Part shown: positions 49,141-57,962 of the stretch, piece by piece | How positions within the stretch are numbered: position 1 is the stretch's first letter | How the letters are laid out: every line of letters starts with the position of its first letter | Assembly (NCBI GenBank): GCA_963828215.1 | Contig: CAWHFO010000051.1 | Coordinates: forward strand, 248,001-312,000 | Reading direction: 5' to 3' | Source: CAVTJL01 sp963828215 | Lineage (GTDB): Bacteria > Pseudomonadota > Alphaproteobacteria > Geminicoccales > Geminicoccaceae | DNA length: 64,000 nucleotides | Notes under the pieces: model-generated | Seen by the model: the letters and a program-made list of their open reading frames with translations, nothing else | What the model was told of the DNA's origin: nothing | The model's database searches: none | Translations under genes and position numbers: made by a program

Positions 49141-49560
49141 TCAGAGATCCTTGCGCATGAAGAAGCTGCGGTGGCCGTTCGGGTAGCCGTCGAGGGTGCC
49201 GAACAGACGAAAGCCGTGGCGCTCGTAGAAGGGCCTTGCCTGGAAGTCGAACGTCCAGAGCTGCGCGTGGCGACAGCCTCGGCGGCGCGCCTCGGTCTCC
49301 GCCGCCAGCAGCAGCGTGCTGCCGAGCCCCTGCCGGCGCCGCGCCTCGCCGACCCAGAGAAGCTCGATGGTGAGCCAGCCGCGCGCCGTCTCGCCGACGA
49401 GCCCGCCCAGCAGAACCCCGCCGGCCCGCGCCATCACGCTGAGCGCACGGTGGTCCGAGGGACCGAGAAAGCCGGCATTGAACGCCCGCAGGCCCTCGTA
49501 AATCGCCCGGCGCTCGGCATCCGATGCCGCCTCCCCGACCGAGATCGACGCCTCGCCCAT
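49141..49560 (-). CDS. GNAT-family N-acetyltransferase
   Basis: A 139-residue single-domain GNAT. The acetyl-CoA loop is in EARRRQGLGSTLLLAAE (R/Q-x-x-G-x-G/A), followed by a conserved β5-α4 region ending PFYERHGFRLFGTL. It lies on the opposite strand between yeaH and the spoVR side of the stress cluster, where other genomes have these genes directly adjacent. The substrate is unknown. Confidence 0.88.
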   Translation of the reverse strand: MGEASISVGEAASDAERRAIYEGLRAFNAGFLGPSDHRALSVMARAGGVLLGGLVGETARGWLTIELLWVGEARRRQGLGSTLLLAAETEARRRGCRHAQLWTFDFQARPFYERHGFRLFGTLDGYPNGHRSFFMRKDL

Positions 49561-49711
49561 GCCGCTCCTCCCTCACCGAGCCACCCGACGGACCGTAGCG
49601 GCGCCCGACCCGCGCCGCCATCCACGAGCCGACCGCGCCAACGGTGCCCTGGCATCAGCACGGCCGGTCTATTCGGTTTAGAGATTTGAATGCCAAATTT
49701 TCTATCACAGG

Positions 49712-49738
49712 TTGACAGCCCAGGATCATTCCTATAAA
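49712..49738 (+). promoter_or_regulatory. Sigma-70-like promoter giving a nearly leaderless mRNA
   Basis: TTGACA at 49712-49717 and TATAAA at 49733-49738 (15-base spacing; shifting the -10 to TAAATA gives 17) sit in an AT-rich stretch. A start site 6-9 bases later would fall at or just before the ATG at 49748, and no ribosome-binding site is present there, so the transcript is probably leaderless. Confidence 0.6.
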
Positions 49739-49747
49739 TAGACCTTC

Positions 49748-50650
49748 ATGCCTTCCCCCTACCCCTCCCGCTCGCCCGTCTCGCTGCCCGGCGCCCGTCG
49801 CTGCCGGCTGGCCCGGCGCCTCGCCGCCGGGCTCACCCCGGCCGAGGTCGCCGAGGTCGAGGCCGCGACGGAGGAGGAAATCCTGGCGTTCGTCGCCGAC
49901 CACGAGTTTTCTCGCCTCGTCGCCCAGTACCGGGCCGCCCGCGAGCTGCCCTTCGACGAGCAGGAGCGGGTGCTGATCGAGACGGCCATGGCCGATCTCC
50001 AGCATCTGGTCGACATGGGCGACCGCCGCGCCCTGATGTTCATCGTCTACGAGGCCAACCGCGGCCGGAGCCCGGCCAAGCGGCTGGTCCAGCTGGTGCG
50101 GCGGACCTTCGAGCAGGCCACCGAGCCCAAGGCCGTGCGCCCGGCCGCCACCGCCCCGCCCGAGCAGCATCGCGACTCGATGGCGGGCTACGGCCAGCAT
50201 CCGCTGGGCCCGGCCCATGCCGCCGCGCCCCGCCTCGCCGACTTCATCGGCGCCGAGGCCGGCCGGGCCGCGCTTCGCGAGGCCGCGCGCGAGGCGGCGG
50301 CGGCCACGCCCGAGGCCCCCGTCGCCCCGAGCGAGCCCGCTCCCGCCGCCGAGCCTCTTCCCGCCCTGTCCTGGTCCGCCTCCGGCGAGCCCATCGCACC
50401 CCCCGGCTACCACAGGGTCTGGGTGCCCCGCCACCCCGGCGTCCCCGACCTCCCCGGCGAGCTTCCCCTCTCGCCGATCGCCCAGCTCGCCCGCGATTTT
50501 CCCGATTTCGCCGACTGGTTCATCCGCCGCGGCGAGCAGCGCCTGGCCGAGCTGGCGCGTAGCGGGCCGACCGCTTCAGCCGCGTCCGGCGGCGAGGAGG
50601 CGCCCGCGCGCGGTGCCGAGCACCAGCCCCGCCGGACCAGGGCCCCCTGA
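49748..50650 (+). CDS. Unrecognised 300-residue protein inside the prkA-yeaH-spoVR cluster
   Basis: I do not recognise this protein. Residues about 25-120 are predicted helical and well formed (LTPAEVAEVEAATEEEILAF, then ARELPFDEQERVLIETAMAD), with a basic helix-turn-helix-like start that might bind DNA. Residues about 125-210 are Ala/Pro-rich and probably disordered. A compact C-terminal segment (PPGYHRVWVPRHPGVPDLPG, then LARDFPDFADWFIRRGEQRL) follows. It is intact, with coding bias like its neighbours, and has its own promoter and likely a leaderless start. It is 115 bases upstream of spoVR on the same strand and so may be transcribed into it. Confidence 0.7.
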   Translation: MPSPYPSRSPVSLPGARRCRLARRLAAGLTPAEVAEVEAATEEEILAFVADHEFSRLVAQYRAARELPFDEQERVLIETAMADLQHLVDMGDRRALMFIVYEANRGRSPAKRLVQLVRRTFEQATEPKAVRPAATAPPEQHRDSMAGYGQHPLGPAHAAAPRLADFIGAEAGRAALREAAREAAAATPEAPVAPSEPAPAAEPLPALSWSASGEPIAPPGYHRVWVPRHPGVPDLPGELPLSPIAQLARDFPDFADWFIRRGEQRLAELARSGPTASAASGGEEAPARGAEHQPRRTRAP

Positions 50651-50765
50651 CGGCCGGCGGCCCCTGCCCCTCGACGTCGGCCCTCCCTTGCCCCATGATC
50701 TTCATAGGGACGTCCGGCCCGGGAGCGGGCCGGATGGTGGATCATCCTGACGACAGCGAGGGTCG

Positions 50766-52169
50766 ATGACCAACTGGACGCTGGCCGAGCTCGAGCGCTG
50801 GGACGACGTCATCCGTGCCAAGGTCGACGAGTTCGGGCTCGACTGCTATCCGCAGGAGTTCGAGGTCTGCGATCAGAACGCCATGCTCGGCTACATGGCC
50901 TATCACGGCATGCCGGCGCACTACCCGCACTGGTCCTACGGCAAGGCGTTCGAGCAGACCAAGACCATGTACGACCACGGCGTGCAGGGCCTGCCCTATG
51001 AGATGGTCATCAACTCCGACCCCTGCCTCGCCTACCTGATGCGCGACAACAGCCTCTGCCTGCAGGTGCTGACCATCGCCCACGTCTACGGCCACAACGA
51101 CTTCTTCAAGAACAATTTTACCTTCACCAGCGCCACCGAGGCGCAGGAGACGCTGGCCCAGTTCAAGACCCGGGCCGACCGGATCCGCCGCTATATCGAG
51201 GACCCGTCGATCGGCACCGACCAGGTCGAGGCCTTCCTCGACTCGGCGCACGCCCTCTGCTTCAACCGCCGCCGCGACCAGGCGATCCGAAAGCTCTCCC
51301 GCGAGGAGCAGCGCGAGCAGATGATCGAGGCGGCCCAGCCGCCGGCCGACCCCTTTCATCGCGTGCATCGCCGCCCCGAGGCGGCCGAGCCCGATCTCGC
51401 CCGCGTGCCGCTCGAGCCGGAAGCCGACATCCTGCTCTTCATCCGCGACCATCGCCGCGACTTGGCGGGCTGGCAGCGTGACGTCCTCTCGATCGTCGAC
51501 GAGGAGGCCCGCTACTTCCTGCCGCAGATCGAGACCAAGATCATGAACGAGGGCTGGGCCAGTCACTGGCACCATCGGATCATGAACGCGATCGACCTGC
51601 CGCAGGGCATCAGGCTCGAGTTCATGGTCCGCCACAATCAGGTGGTCTCCCCGCATCCCGGCGGCCTCAACCCCTACCATGTGGGCTACGTCGTCTGGCG
51701 CGACATCGAGAAGCGCTTCGGCGGCGCGGAGAGCCCGGCGGGGCGCCAAAAGATGATGGAGGTCCGCGAGACGGACCGCGACCAGTCCTTCCTGCGCCGC
51801 TTCCTGACCGAGGAGCTGATGCGCGAGCTCGATCTCTTCTCCTGGAAGCCGCGCGGCGAGCATCTCGTGGTCGATGCCATCTCGGACGAGGAGCACTGGC
51901 AGGACATCAGGAACCAGCTGCTCCGCAACATCGGCAGCGGCGGGTTTCCCGTCATCAAGGTGAAGGACGCGGACTACCGGGCCGCCGGCGGCCTCTGCCT
52001 CGTCCACGAGCACGACGGGCGCGACCTCGACATCGGCAACGCCGAGAAGACGCTCGGCCATCTCCGGACGCTCTGGGGCAACAGGGTCTATCTCGAGACC
52101 CGGCTCAAGGGAAAGCCGGCGCTCCTCTCCGAGGGGCCGGACGGCTTCGACGCCAAGCTCCTGGTCTAG
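50766..52169 (+). CDS. spoVR: SpoVR family protein
   Basis: A 467-residue member of the SpoVR family, intact and of normal length. The N-terminal motif FGLDCYPQEFEVCDQNAML and the MPAHYPHWSYGKAFEQ region are typical, as are the His-rich INEGWAS-like stretch KIMNEGWASHWHHRIMNA and the late HEHDGRDLDIGNAEKTL. In Bacillus it is needed for spore cortex formation; in non-sporulating Proteobacteria it travels with prkA and yeaH and its role is unknown. Here two extra genes separate it from yeaH. Confidence 0.95.
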   Translation: MTNWTLAELERWDDVIRAKVDEFGLDCYPQEFEVCDQNAMLGYMAYHGMPAHYPHWSYGKAFEQTKTMYDHGVQGLPYEMVINSDPCLAYLMRDNSLCLQVLTIAHVYGHNDFFKNNFTFTSATEAQETLAQFKTRADRIRRYIEDPSIGTDQVEAFLDSAHALCFNRRRDQAIRKLSREEQREQMIEAAQPPADPFHRVHRRPEAAEPDLARVPLEPEADILLFIRDHRRDLAGWQRDVLSIVDEEARYFLPQIETKIMNEGWASHWHHRIMNAIDLPQGIRLEFMVRHNQVVSPHPGGLNPYHVGYVVWRDIEKRFGGAESPAGRQKMMEVRETDRDQSFLRRFLTEELMRELDLFSWKPRGEHLVVDAISDEEHWQDIRNQLLRNIGSGGFPVIKVKDADYRAAGGLCLVHEHDGRDLDIGNAEKTLGHLRTLWGNRVYLETRLKGKPALLSEGPDGFDAKLLV

Positions 52170-52351
52170 CGCTCCGGCCCGTCCGGCGCGCGGCGCCGCC
52201 GGTCCGCCCGATCGGCCGATCGGGGCGTTCCGAAAAAAATCGCTCGACGTGTCGGTTCCGCAACAGCGGCGCCTGAGCTATAGATGGGCCGAAAAGGAGC
52301 GCGGCCCGACGCCGCGGCCGGTGGGCGGCATTGGCAGGGAGCGTGCGAGGG

Positions 52352-53359
52352 ATGGGACCGGCCGGCGCGTCGACCACGAGGCGGATGGCGCTCGCCGGCG
52401 TGGCGTCGTCCGCGGCGGCCCTGCTCGGCTCCGCTCCCGGCCGGGCCAACCCCGGCGACGTGATCGGCTCGGTCGTGGGCGTCGCCGGCATGGTCCCGGA
52501 GAGTGCCCGCACGGCCGGCACGCTCGGTCGCGAGCGCCACGGCAGCGGCACGCTGCTCGACAATGGCGGGCTGGTCCTGACCCTCGGCCGGCTGATCCTG
52601 GAGGCGGGTCGCGTCGAGGTCGGGATCGAGGGCGACCTCGCCGTCCCGGCCAGCATCGTCGCCTATGACGAGGTGACGTGCCTCGGCCTGGTACGGACGA
52701 CGAGCCCGCTCCAGCTGAAGCCGGCGGCGCTCGGCAAGTCGGGGCATGTCCAGGTCGGCGAGCCCCTCCTTGCGATCAGCGCCGGCGACACCCTGCGCTT
52801 CACCGAGGTCCGCCTCGTCGCCCGTCGGCCCTTCGCGGCCAGCTGGGAATTCGCGCTCGACGAGGCCCTCTTCACGGCCCCGCAGCACCCCGACCTGGCC
52901 GGCGCGGCGCTGGTCGACCTCAAGGGCATGCTGATCGGCGTGGGCGCGGTGGCGATCCCCGGGAAGACGGGCGCGGCCGGCCGGCCGGCCCGCGACGTCT
53001 TCGTTCCCGTCGATGCCCTCAAGACGGCGCTGGGCGAGCTGCTCGCCATGGGACACCGGGACGCCCCGCCCCGGCCCTGGCTCGGGCTGAAAGCCGAGGA
53101 AGGCGGCGGTCGGCTGCGGGTGTCGTCCGTCGCTCTCGACGGTCCGGCGGCGCATGCCGGCCTCCTGCCCGGCGACACCATCCTGAACGTCGGCGGGCAG
53201 GAGGTTCATACGCTGGGCGCCCTGTGGCACGGCGTCTGGTCGCTCGGCAGCGCCGGCACCACCATTCCGCTCGGCATTCGCCGCGGCGACGTGCCGATGA
53301 CCATCCAGGTGGTCTCGATCAGCCATCGCGAATGGCTGCGCTGGCCGCAGAGCTTCTGA
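52352..53359 (+). CDS. Trypsin-like/PDZ (HtrA-related) exported protein lacking catalytic residues
   Basis: A 335-residue exported protein. An RR-containing signal region (TTRRMALAGVASSAAALLG) is followed by a degenerate S1C trypsin-like fold and a C-terminal PDZ domain (WLGLKAEEGGGRLRVSSVAL, then HAGLLPGDTILNVGGQEVHT). Where HtrA has TNxHV with the catalytic His, this reads VLTLGRLI. Where the serine GNSGGP lies, it reads LAGAALVDLKG. It is therefore probably not a protease but a binding protein or chaperone. I choose ATG 52352, with AGGGAG upstream; an in-frame TTG at 52331 is possible. It lies 180 bases after spoVR and is intact. Confidence 0.72.
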   Translation: MGPAGASTTRRMALAGVASSAAALLGSAPGRANPGDVIGSVVGVAGMVPESARTAGTLGRERHGSGTLLDNGGLVLTLGRLILEAGRVEVGIEGDLAVPASIVAYDEVTCLGLVRTTSPLQLKPAALGKSGHVQVGEPLLAISAGDTLRFTEVRLVARRPFAASWEFALDEALFTAPQHPDLAGAALVDLKGMLIGVGAVAIPGKTGAAGRPARDVFVPVDALKTALGELLAMGHRDAPPRPWLGLKAEEGGGRLRVSSVALDGPAAHAGLLPGDTILNVGGQEVHTLGALWHGVWSLGSAGTTIPLGIRRGDVPMTIQVVSISHREWLRWPQSF

Positions 53360-53489
53360 CCGACCGGGCCCGCGGTCGGTGCCGGCGCGCCCGGTCCTTC
53401 GGCACAAAAGCCGCTCGTTCCGCCCCGCCGTTCTGGCTATGCTGCTCAGCTGAGCGGGGTGGGACAGGATGCTGACGGGAGGGCTCGGA

Positions 53490-53903
53490 ATGAAGCTGGC
53501 GCGAGGCTTTCGCGGGTTGGGCGGGGCTTGCTGTGTCGCCTCGGCCCTGGCGCTGGCCACGCCGGCCCTGGCCCAGACCGGGTCGCCCACGGCCACGGGC
53601 GGCGAGCGCTCGGCCGCGTGAACGGCCGACGGCTACACCGTGGGCGAGCTCGCCCGCCGCTGCGCCGAGGCCGAGCCCGATTTCTGCTATGGCTTCATCA
53701 TCGGGGGTGGCCAGCTCTACCAGCAGCTGACGAGCGCCGGGATCATGCACAGATGGGCCTGCGCCGGCACGCTGCCGAGCCTCGACGAGGTTCGCCGGGT
53801 GTTCCTCGACTGGTCCGGCGGCCATCCGAAGATGGCGAACGACGCCGCCGTCGACGGCTTCTGGCAGGCGATGAGCGAGCGGTGGCCGTGCAAGGCGGAG
53901 TGA
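53490..53903 (+). pseudogene. Rap1a/Tai-like exported protein gene with in-frame stop
   Basis: Codons 1-43 encode a Sec signal peptide (GGACCVASALALATPALAQT). A TGA at 53619-53621 interrupts the frame, and the same frame continues as TADGYTVGELARRCAEAEPD to a normal stop at 53903. The continuing part has the Rap1a/Tai pattern: CAEAEPDFCYGFIIGGGQL, HRWACAGTL, FLDWSGGHP and FWQAMSERWPC. Rap1a is an immunity protein of a Serratia type VI toxin, but the fold is widely used by exported proteins of other roles. A single substitution (for example TGC or TCG read as TGA) would restore it. GGGAGGG seven bases before ATG 53490 supports this start. No type VI genes are nearby. Confidence 0.72.
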
Positions 53904-53941
53904 CGGGCGGCGAGGCGGCCCGGCGGATGCGGAGAAGGACG

Positions 53942-54181
53942 ATGACGGGAACGGGCATTTCGGGTCTGGGCAGGGCTCTGGCCCTCGTGGCGATTCTTGG
54001 CCTGGCGGGATGCGAGGTCAACAGGACGACCGGCGAGCGAACGCTGACCGGCGCCGGCGTGGGCGCCGCCAGCGGTGCCGCCGTTGGCCTCCTGACCGGC
54101 AACTTCCTCGGCAGCACCCTGACCGGTGCCGCGGCCGGCGCCGCCGGCGGCTTCGTCTACGACCAGATCAAGAAGAACTAG
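53942..54181 (+). CDS. Glycine-zipper small lipoprotein
   Basis: A 79-residue lipoprotein. Signal segment ALALVAILGLAGC ends in a lipobox with Cys. The mature part has a glycine-zipper segment (GAGVGAASGAAVGLL, then GSTLTGAAAGAAGGFVYDQI) typical of small osmotically or outer-membrane-associated lipoproteins (YmgG/OsmB-like). GGAGAAGGA precedes the ATG. It follows the Rap1a-like gene by 38 bases and may be co-transcribed with it. Confidence 0.85.
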   Translation: MTGTGISGLGRALALVAILGLAGCEVNRTTGERTLTGAGVGAASGAAVGLLTGNFLGSTLTGAAAGAAGGFVYDQIKKN

Positions 54182-54204
54182 CGGGGCGCGGCGCCGCGGC
54201 GGTC

Positions 54205-54975
54205 TCAGGGTCCGCCCGGGCCGTTGCGGAAGGCCCAGCCGGTGACGCGCCGCTCGACGAGGGCGAAGACGGCATACATGCCGACGCCCATGACGGCCAC
54301 GACGATCAGGCCGGCGAAGACGAGCGGCACCCTGAAGCTCGAGGAGGCCTGCAGCATCAGATAGCCGATGCCGCGATTGCCGGCGATCGTCTCGGAGATC
54401 ACCGAGCCGACGAAGGCCAGCGTGACCGCGACCTTGAGCGAGGCGAAGAAGTAGGGCATCGACCGCGGCAGGCCGACCTTGAGAAGGATGTCGAGCGGCC
54501 GTGCGCCGAGCGAGCGCAAGAGATCCCTGAGCTCCGGCTCGAGCGTGGCGATGCCCGTCGCGACGTTGACCACGATCGGGAAGAACGAGATCAGGAAGGC
54601 CGTGATCACCGCCGGCACGGCGCCGATCCCGAACCAGATGACGAGCACCGGCACGACCGCCACCTTGGGGATGCTGTTGAAGCCGATCAGGAGGGGGTAG
54701 AGGGCGGCATAGGCGAGGGCCGAAGCCCCGGTGGCGATGCCCAGCAGCAGGCCGAAGACGACCGCGATCGCGAAGCCCAGGAGCGTCACCCAGAGGGTGA
54801 AGGACGCATTGTGCCAGATGGCGCCGCCATACTCCCAGAGTGCCGCCAGGCTGGCGCTCGGGGTGGGCATGATGAACTCCGGGATCGCCAAGAGCCGACA
54901 GATCAGCTCCCAGACGGCCAGGAGCGCCGCGGTCGCGACCCAGGGTGCCAGCTTGAGGCGCAGGCTCCGGCTCAT
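54205..54975 (-). CDS. ABC transporter permease (SsuC/TauC type)
   Basis: A 256-residue permease, intact, with six hydrophobic segments and the conserved EAA loop RSLGARPLDILLKVGLPRSMP. NSIPKVAVVPVLVIWFGIG is typical of nitrate/sulfonate/bicarbonate permeases. The ATG at 54975 overlaps the ATPase stop (ATGA). Last gene of a binding protein-ATPase-permease operon read on the minus strand. Confidence 0.93.
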   Translation of the reverse strand: MSRSLRLKLAPWVATAALLAVWELICRLLAIPEFIMPTPSASLAALWEYGGAIWHNASFTLWVTLLGFAIAVVFGLLLGIATGASALAYAALYPLLIGFNSIPKVAVVPVLVIWFGIGAVPAVITAFLISFFPIVVNVATGIATLEPELRDLLRSLGARPLDILLKVGLPRSMPYFFASLKVAVTLAFVGSVISETIAGNRGIGYLMLQASSSFRVPLVFAGLIVVAVMGVGMYAVFALVERRVTGWAFRNGPGGP

Positions 54976-55757
54976 GTTGCGCTGCGCACGGTGCCGATGG
55001 CGTCGCGGAGCTCGTGCACGAGCGCAACGAACTCCGCGTCGAACGTGCCGTCCAGCGTCCTCGGCCGCGGCAGGGCGACCTCGCGCGACCGGACGACCCG
55101 TCCCGGCCGCTTGCTCACGACGTGGACCCTGTCGGCGAGGTAGACGGCCTCCCTGAGATCGTGGGTCACGAGGACCACGGTGAAGCCCCGCCGCTGCCAG
55201 AGCTCCTGGAGGACCCCCCAGAGCTCCTCGCGGGTGAAGGCATCGAGGGCCGCGAAGGGCTCGTCGAGCAGCAGCACCTCGGGCTCGTGGACGAGGGCCC
55301 GGCAGAGATTGGCACGCTGCTGCATCCCGCCCGACAGCTCGTAAGGGGCGTGATCCTTGAACTCGTCGAGGCCGACGATGCGCAGGAGCTCGACCGCGCG
55401 CCGCACATGCTCGCCGCGCCGGCGGCGGAAGCTCCGGCGATGCGCGGCGCTGACCTCGAGCGGCAGGAGCACATTGTCGAGGGTGGTCCGCCACGGCAGC
55501 AGCGTGGCGTTCTGGAACGCCATGCCGATCCCCTGCTGGGTGCCGCGGATCACCTTGCCGCGCAGGCTCGCCGTTCCCGCGGACGCCGTCTCGAGGCCCG
55601 CCACGATCTTGAGCAGCGAGGACTTGCCGCAGCCGGACGGGCCGACCAGCGCCACGAACTCGCCGCGCTCGACCTCGAGCGAGCACTCCTCCACGGCGAG
55701 GGTTCCGCCCTCGCCCCCGTAGCGGAGCGCGACCCGATCGATCTCGATGAGCGCCAT
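54972..55757 (-). CDS. ABC transporter ATP-binding protein (SsuB/TauB type)
   Basis: A 261-residue ATPase with Walker A GPSGCGKSS, Q-loop AFQNATLLPWRT, signature ELSGGMQQRANLCRAL, Walker B VLLLDEPFAALD and switch LVTHDLREAV. The LPW-T Q-loop motif is typical of the nitrate/sulfonate/taurine family. It is intact, and overlaps the permease by four bases. Confidence 0.94.
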   Translation of the reverse strand: MALIEIDRVALRYGGEGGTLAVEECSLEVERGEFVALVGPSGCGKSSLLKIVAGLETASAGTASLRGKVIRGTQQGIGMAFQNATLLPWRTTLDNVLLPLEVSAAHRRSFRRRRGEHVRRAVELLRIVGLDEFKDHAPYELSGGMQQRANLCRALVHEPEVLLLDEPFAALDAFTREELWGVLQELWQRRGFTVVLVTHDLREAVYLADRVHVVSKRPGRVVRSREVALPRPRTLDGTFDAEFVALVHELRDAIGTVRSAT

Positions 55758-55805
55758 CAGCGCCGGCGCTCATCAGCAGTGCTCATGGCGCCTCCCCGAG
55801 CGCCG

Positions 55806-56822
55806 CTAAAGCTTCCTGTCCGCCGCAGGTGGCAGGAAGGCGTCGGTCCAGATCGCGGCGGGCTCGGGCACGGTCTCGAGCCCGAGGGCCTTGCCCAGCT
55901 GGGCGATCGAGCTGGCGAGGCGGGCCGGGTCGACATCGCCGAAGCCGTGCTCCTTGACGAAGGGCGTCAGGATGTTCTTCTCGATCACGATCCCGAGCCG
56001 CTCGATCTCGAGCTTCTTGTCGAGCAGCGGGTCGACCTTGGCGACCATGTCGACGGCTTCCTCCGGATGCGCCACGACATACTGCATTCCCTTGGCGACG
56101 GCCTCGTTGAAAGCCCTGACCGCGCCCGGGTGCGCGGCGATGAAGGCATCCGAGGCGATCACCGCGTTGCCATAGAAGTCCATGCCGTAGTCGCTGTAGA
56201 GCATGACGACGATGTCGTCACGCTTCACCCCTTTGGCCTCGAGGTCGAGAATCGAGCTGAAATAGTGGCCGGAGATGACGTCGACGTCGCCCCTGACCAG
56301 CATCGTCTCCCGCAGCGCCGGGTCCATGTTGACCCGCTTGACGCTCTCGGGATCGATGCCGACGGCCGCGCAGAAGGCCGGGAAGAGTCGGTAGGACGCA
56401 TCGAACACCGGCGCACCCAGGGTCTTGCCCGGCAGGTCCTTCGGCCCCGTGATCCCGCTTTTGGCAAGAGCATAGAGGCCGAAAGGCGGCGCGTCGTAGA
56501 CCATCATGACCGCCTTCGCGGCCTCGTTCGGGTGGCCGGCATTGAACTCGACGAGGGAGTTGATGTCGGCGAAGCCCATCTGATAGGCCCCGCTCGCGAC
56601 CCGTGTCACGGCTCCGCCCGAGCCGTTGCCGCTGTCGATGGTGACGTCGAGCCCCGCGTCCCTGAAGTAGCCGAGCTGCTCGGCCGCGAAGAAGGCCGAG
56701 GTCGGCCCCTGGAACTTCCAGTCGAGCGTGAACCTGATGCTGGTCGCCGCCGAGGCCGCGCTCGCGGCGGCCATCGCTGCCACCAGCGCCGCGAGGCGGA
56801 CGCTCCATCCGAGACTGCGCAT
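55806..56822 (-). CDS. ABC transporter substrate-binding protein (NMT1/THI5-like)
   Basis: A 338-residue periplasmic protein. Signal peptide: LAALVAAMAAASAASAAT. The mature NMT1/SsuA-type domain begins IRFTLDWKFQGPTSAFFAAE and has the repeated ligand-loop motifs RVASGAYQMGFADINSLVEF and MVYDAPPFGLYALA. LDWKFQGP is the form used by pyrimidine/thiamine-precursor binding proteins (ThiY-like), so a pyrimidine or riboflavin-like ligand is possible, but sulfonates or nitriles cannot be excluded. GGGAGAGGAACG precedes ATG 56822. It is intact and heads the operon. Confidence 0.88.
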   Translation of the reverse strand: MRSLGWSVRLAALVAAMAAASAASAATSIRFTLDWKFQGPTSAFFAAEQLGYFRDAGLDVTIDSGNGSGGAVTRVASGAYQMGFADINSLVEFNAGHPNEAAKAVMMVYDAPPFGLYALAKSGITGPKDLPGKTLGAPVFDASYRLFPAFCAAVGIDPESVKRVNMDPALRETMLVRGDVDVISGHYFSSILDLEAKGVKRDDIVVMLYSDYGMDFYGNAVIASDAFIAAHPGAVRAFNEAVAKGMQYVVAHPEEAVDMVAKVDPLLDKKLEIERLGIVIEKNILTPFVKEHGFGDVDPARLASSIAQLGKALGLETVPEPAAIWTDAFLPPAADRKL

Positions 56823-56951
56823 CGTTCCTCTCCCACCCGTCCTTCTGTCGACCTTTCCCGGCCCGCATGGACATGCGGGCTCTCGATCGGCCTCAGAAAG
56901 GCCGGACCGGAAAAACCATGGCAAGGAGAAAATGGCCGGCCGGCCCCGCTC

Positions 56952-57816
56952 TCAGAGGCGGCCCGCCAGCCCGCCGAGCAGGAGCCGCAGGGAGGCGAGC
57001 CGGCGACCGCTCCGCCGCCGCGGCCGTGAACGGGTCGTAGCCGGCGCGGCGGAGCCGGCGGGCGTAGGCCGCAGCCGCGCGGGCCGGAAGAAGAGCCGGC
57101 AGCCAGGCCCGCGGCGGCGGGCCCTGCCGCCGGGCACTCTCGATCAGGGCGAGGCCGCGCTCGACGATCCGGCCCGTCACCTGTCGCAGCCGCTCCGAGC
57201 CCTGCGCCGCCAGCACCTCCTCGTGGCCGACGCCGGCCTCGCTCAGGAGCCGCTCGGGCATATAGAGCCGGCTCTGCCGGGCATGGAAGGCGACGGCACG
57301 GACCAGGCCGATCAGCCCGAGGCCCGTGCCCACGGCGCGGGCCGCGCCGAGCCAGACGGCCTCGCGGCAGCCCAGGGCCTGGAGGAGAAGCTCGTGGAGC
57401 CGGCCGGACGTCGCCGCCGCGTAGGCCTCGAGCGCCTCGAGGTCCGTGGGCGGCACCTGCTCCAGGTCGTGCTCGCGGGCGTCGATGAGGGAGACGATAT
57501 CCGCGACGGCCAGACGCCCGGCGGCGAGGGGTGCCGCGAGCGCCGCCAGGGCCGGGTGGCCGACGGGTGCCCCCCGCGCCGCGGCTTCGACCCCGTCGCG
57601 CCACCACTGGTAGCGGATCATGCCGGCCATCGGCTGGCTCACGACCTCCGGGATTCGTGCCAGCTCGTGGTTGACGAGAATGAGGGCCGCCAGGACCTCG
57701 CGCTCGGCGGCCGGCGCGAAGAGGGCGGCCAGGAGCCGATCGGGATCGTGGCGGCGCGCTTCAGCGATGAGCGATCCGGCGTTCCCGAGTGACAGGGAGC
57801 CTTCCCGGACACTCAT
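56952..57816 (-). CDS. Squalene/phytoene synthase-family protein, NDUFAF6-like (frameshifted)
   Basis: A roughly 287-residue isoprenoid-synthase-fold protein. Instead of the two DxxxD metal motifs of real synthases it has the NDUFAF6-type GMIRYQWWRDGVEAA and SRLYMPERLLSEAG, so it is more likely a complex I assembly factor than an enzyme. An inserted T near 57006, inside an original GGCGCC, shifts the last ~16 codons; rejoined it ends RRLASLRLLLGGLAGRL. ATG 57816. On the same strand as the NDUFAF3-like and sec genes but separated from them by sodB and a TraT-like gene on the other strand. Confidence 0.82.
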
Positions 57817-57962
57817 CCAGGGAACCCGTGACGGCACGGCCCCGCCGGCCGGTGCGCGGGCTGCGGACCCGGCCGCCCGGCCTTTCTTTGCCCGGCCCGA
57901 GCGCCTATGTAGCGGGTGGGCGCGGCCTGCGATCCACGATGCAACGGAGAGGCGAGGAAACC

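Noticed and set aside
53619..53621. Selenocysteine reading of the TGA in the Rap1a-like gene
   Set aside because: No SECIS-like hairpin is evident and the position is in the linker after the signal peptide, not at an active-site Cys.
56952..57816. Hopanoid or carotenoid biosynthesis assignment for the squalene/phytoene-synthase-fold gene
   Set aside because: The DxxxD metal motifs are missing, the QWWRD signature is of the NDUFAF6 type, and no other isoprenoid genes are nearby.
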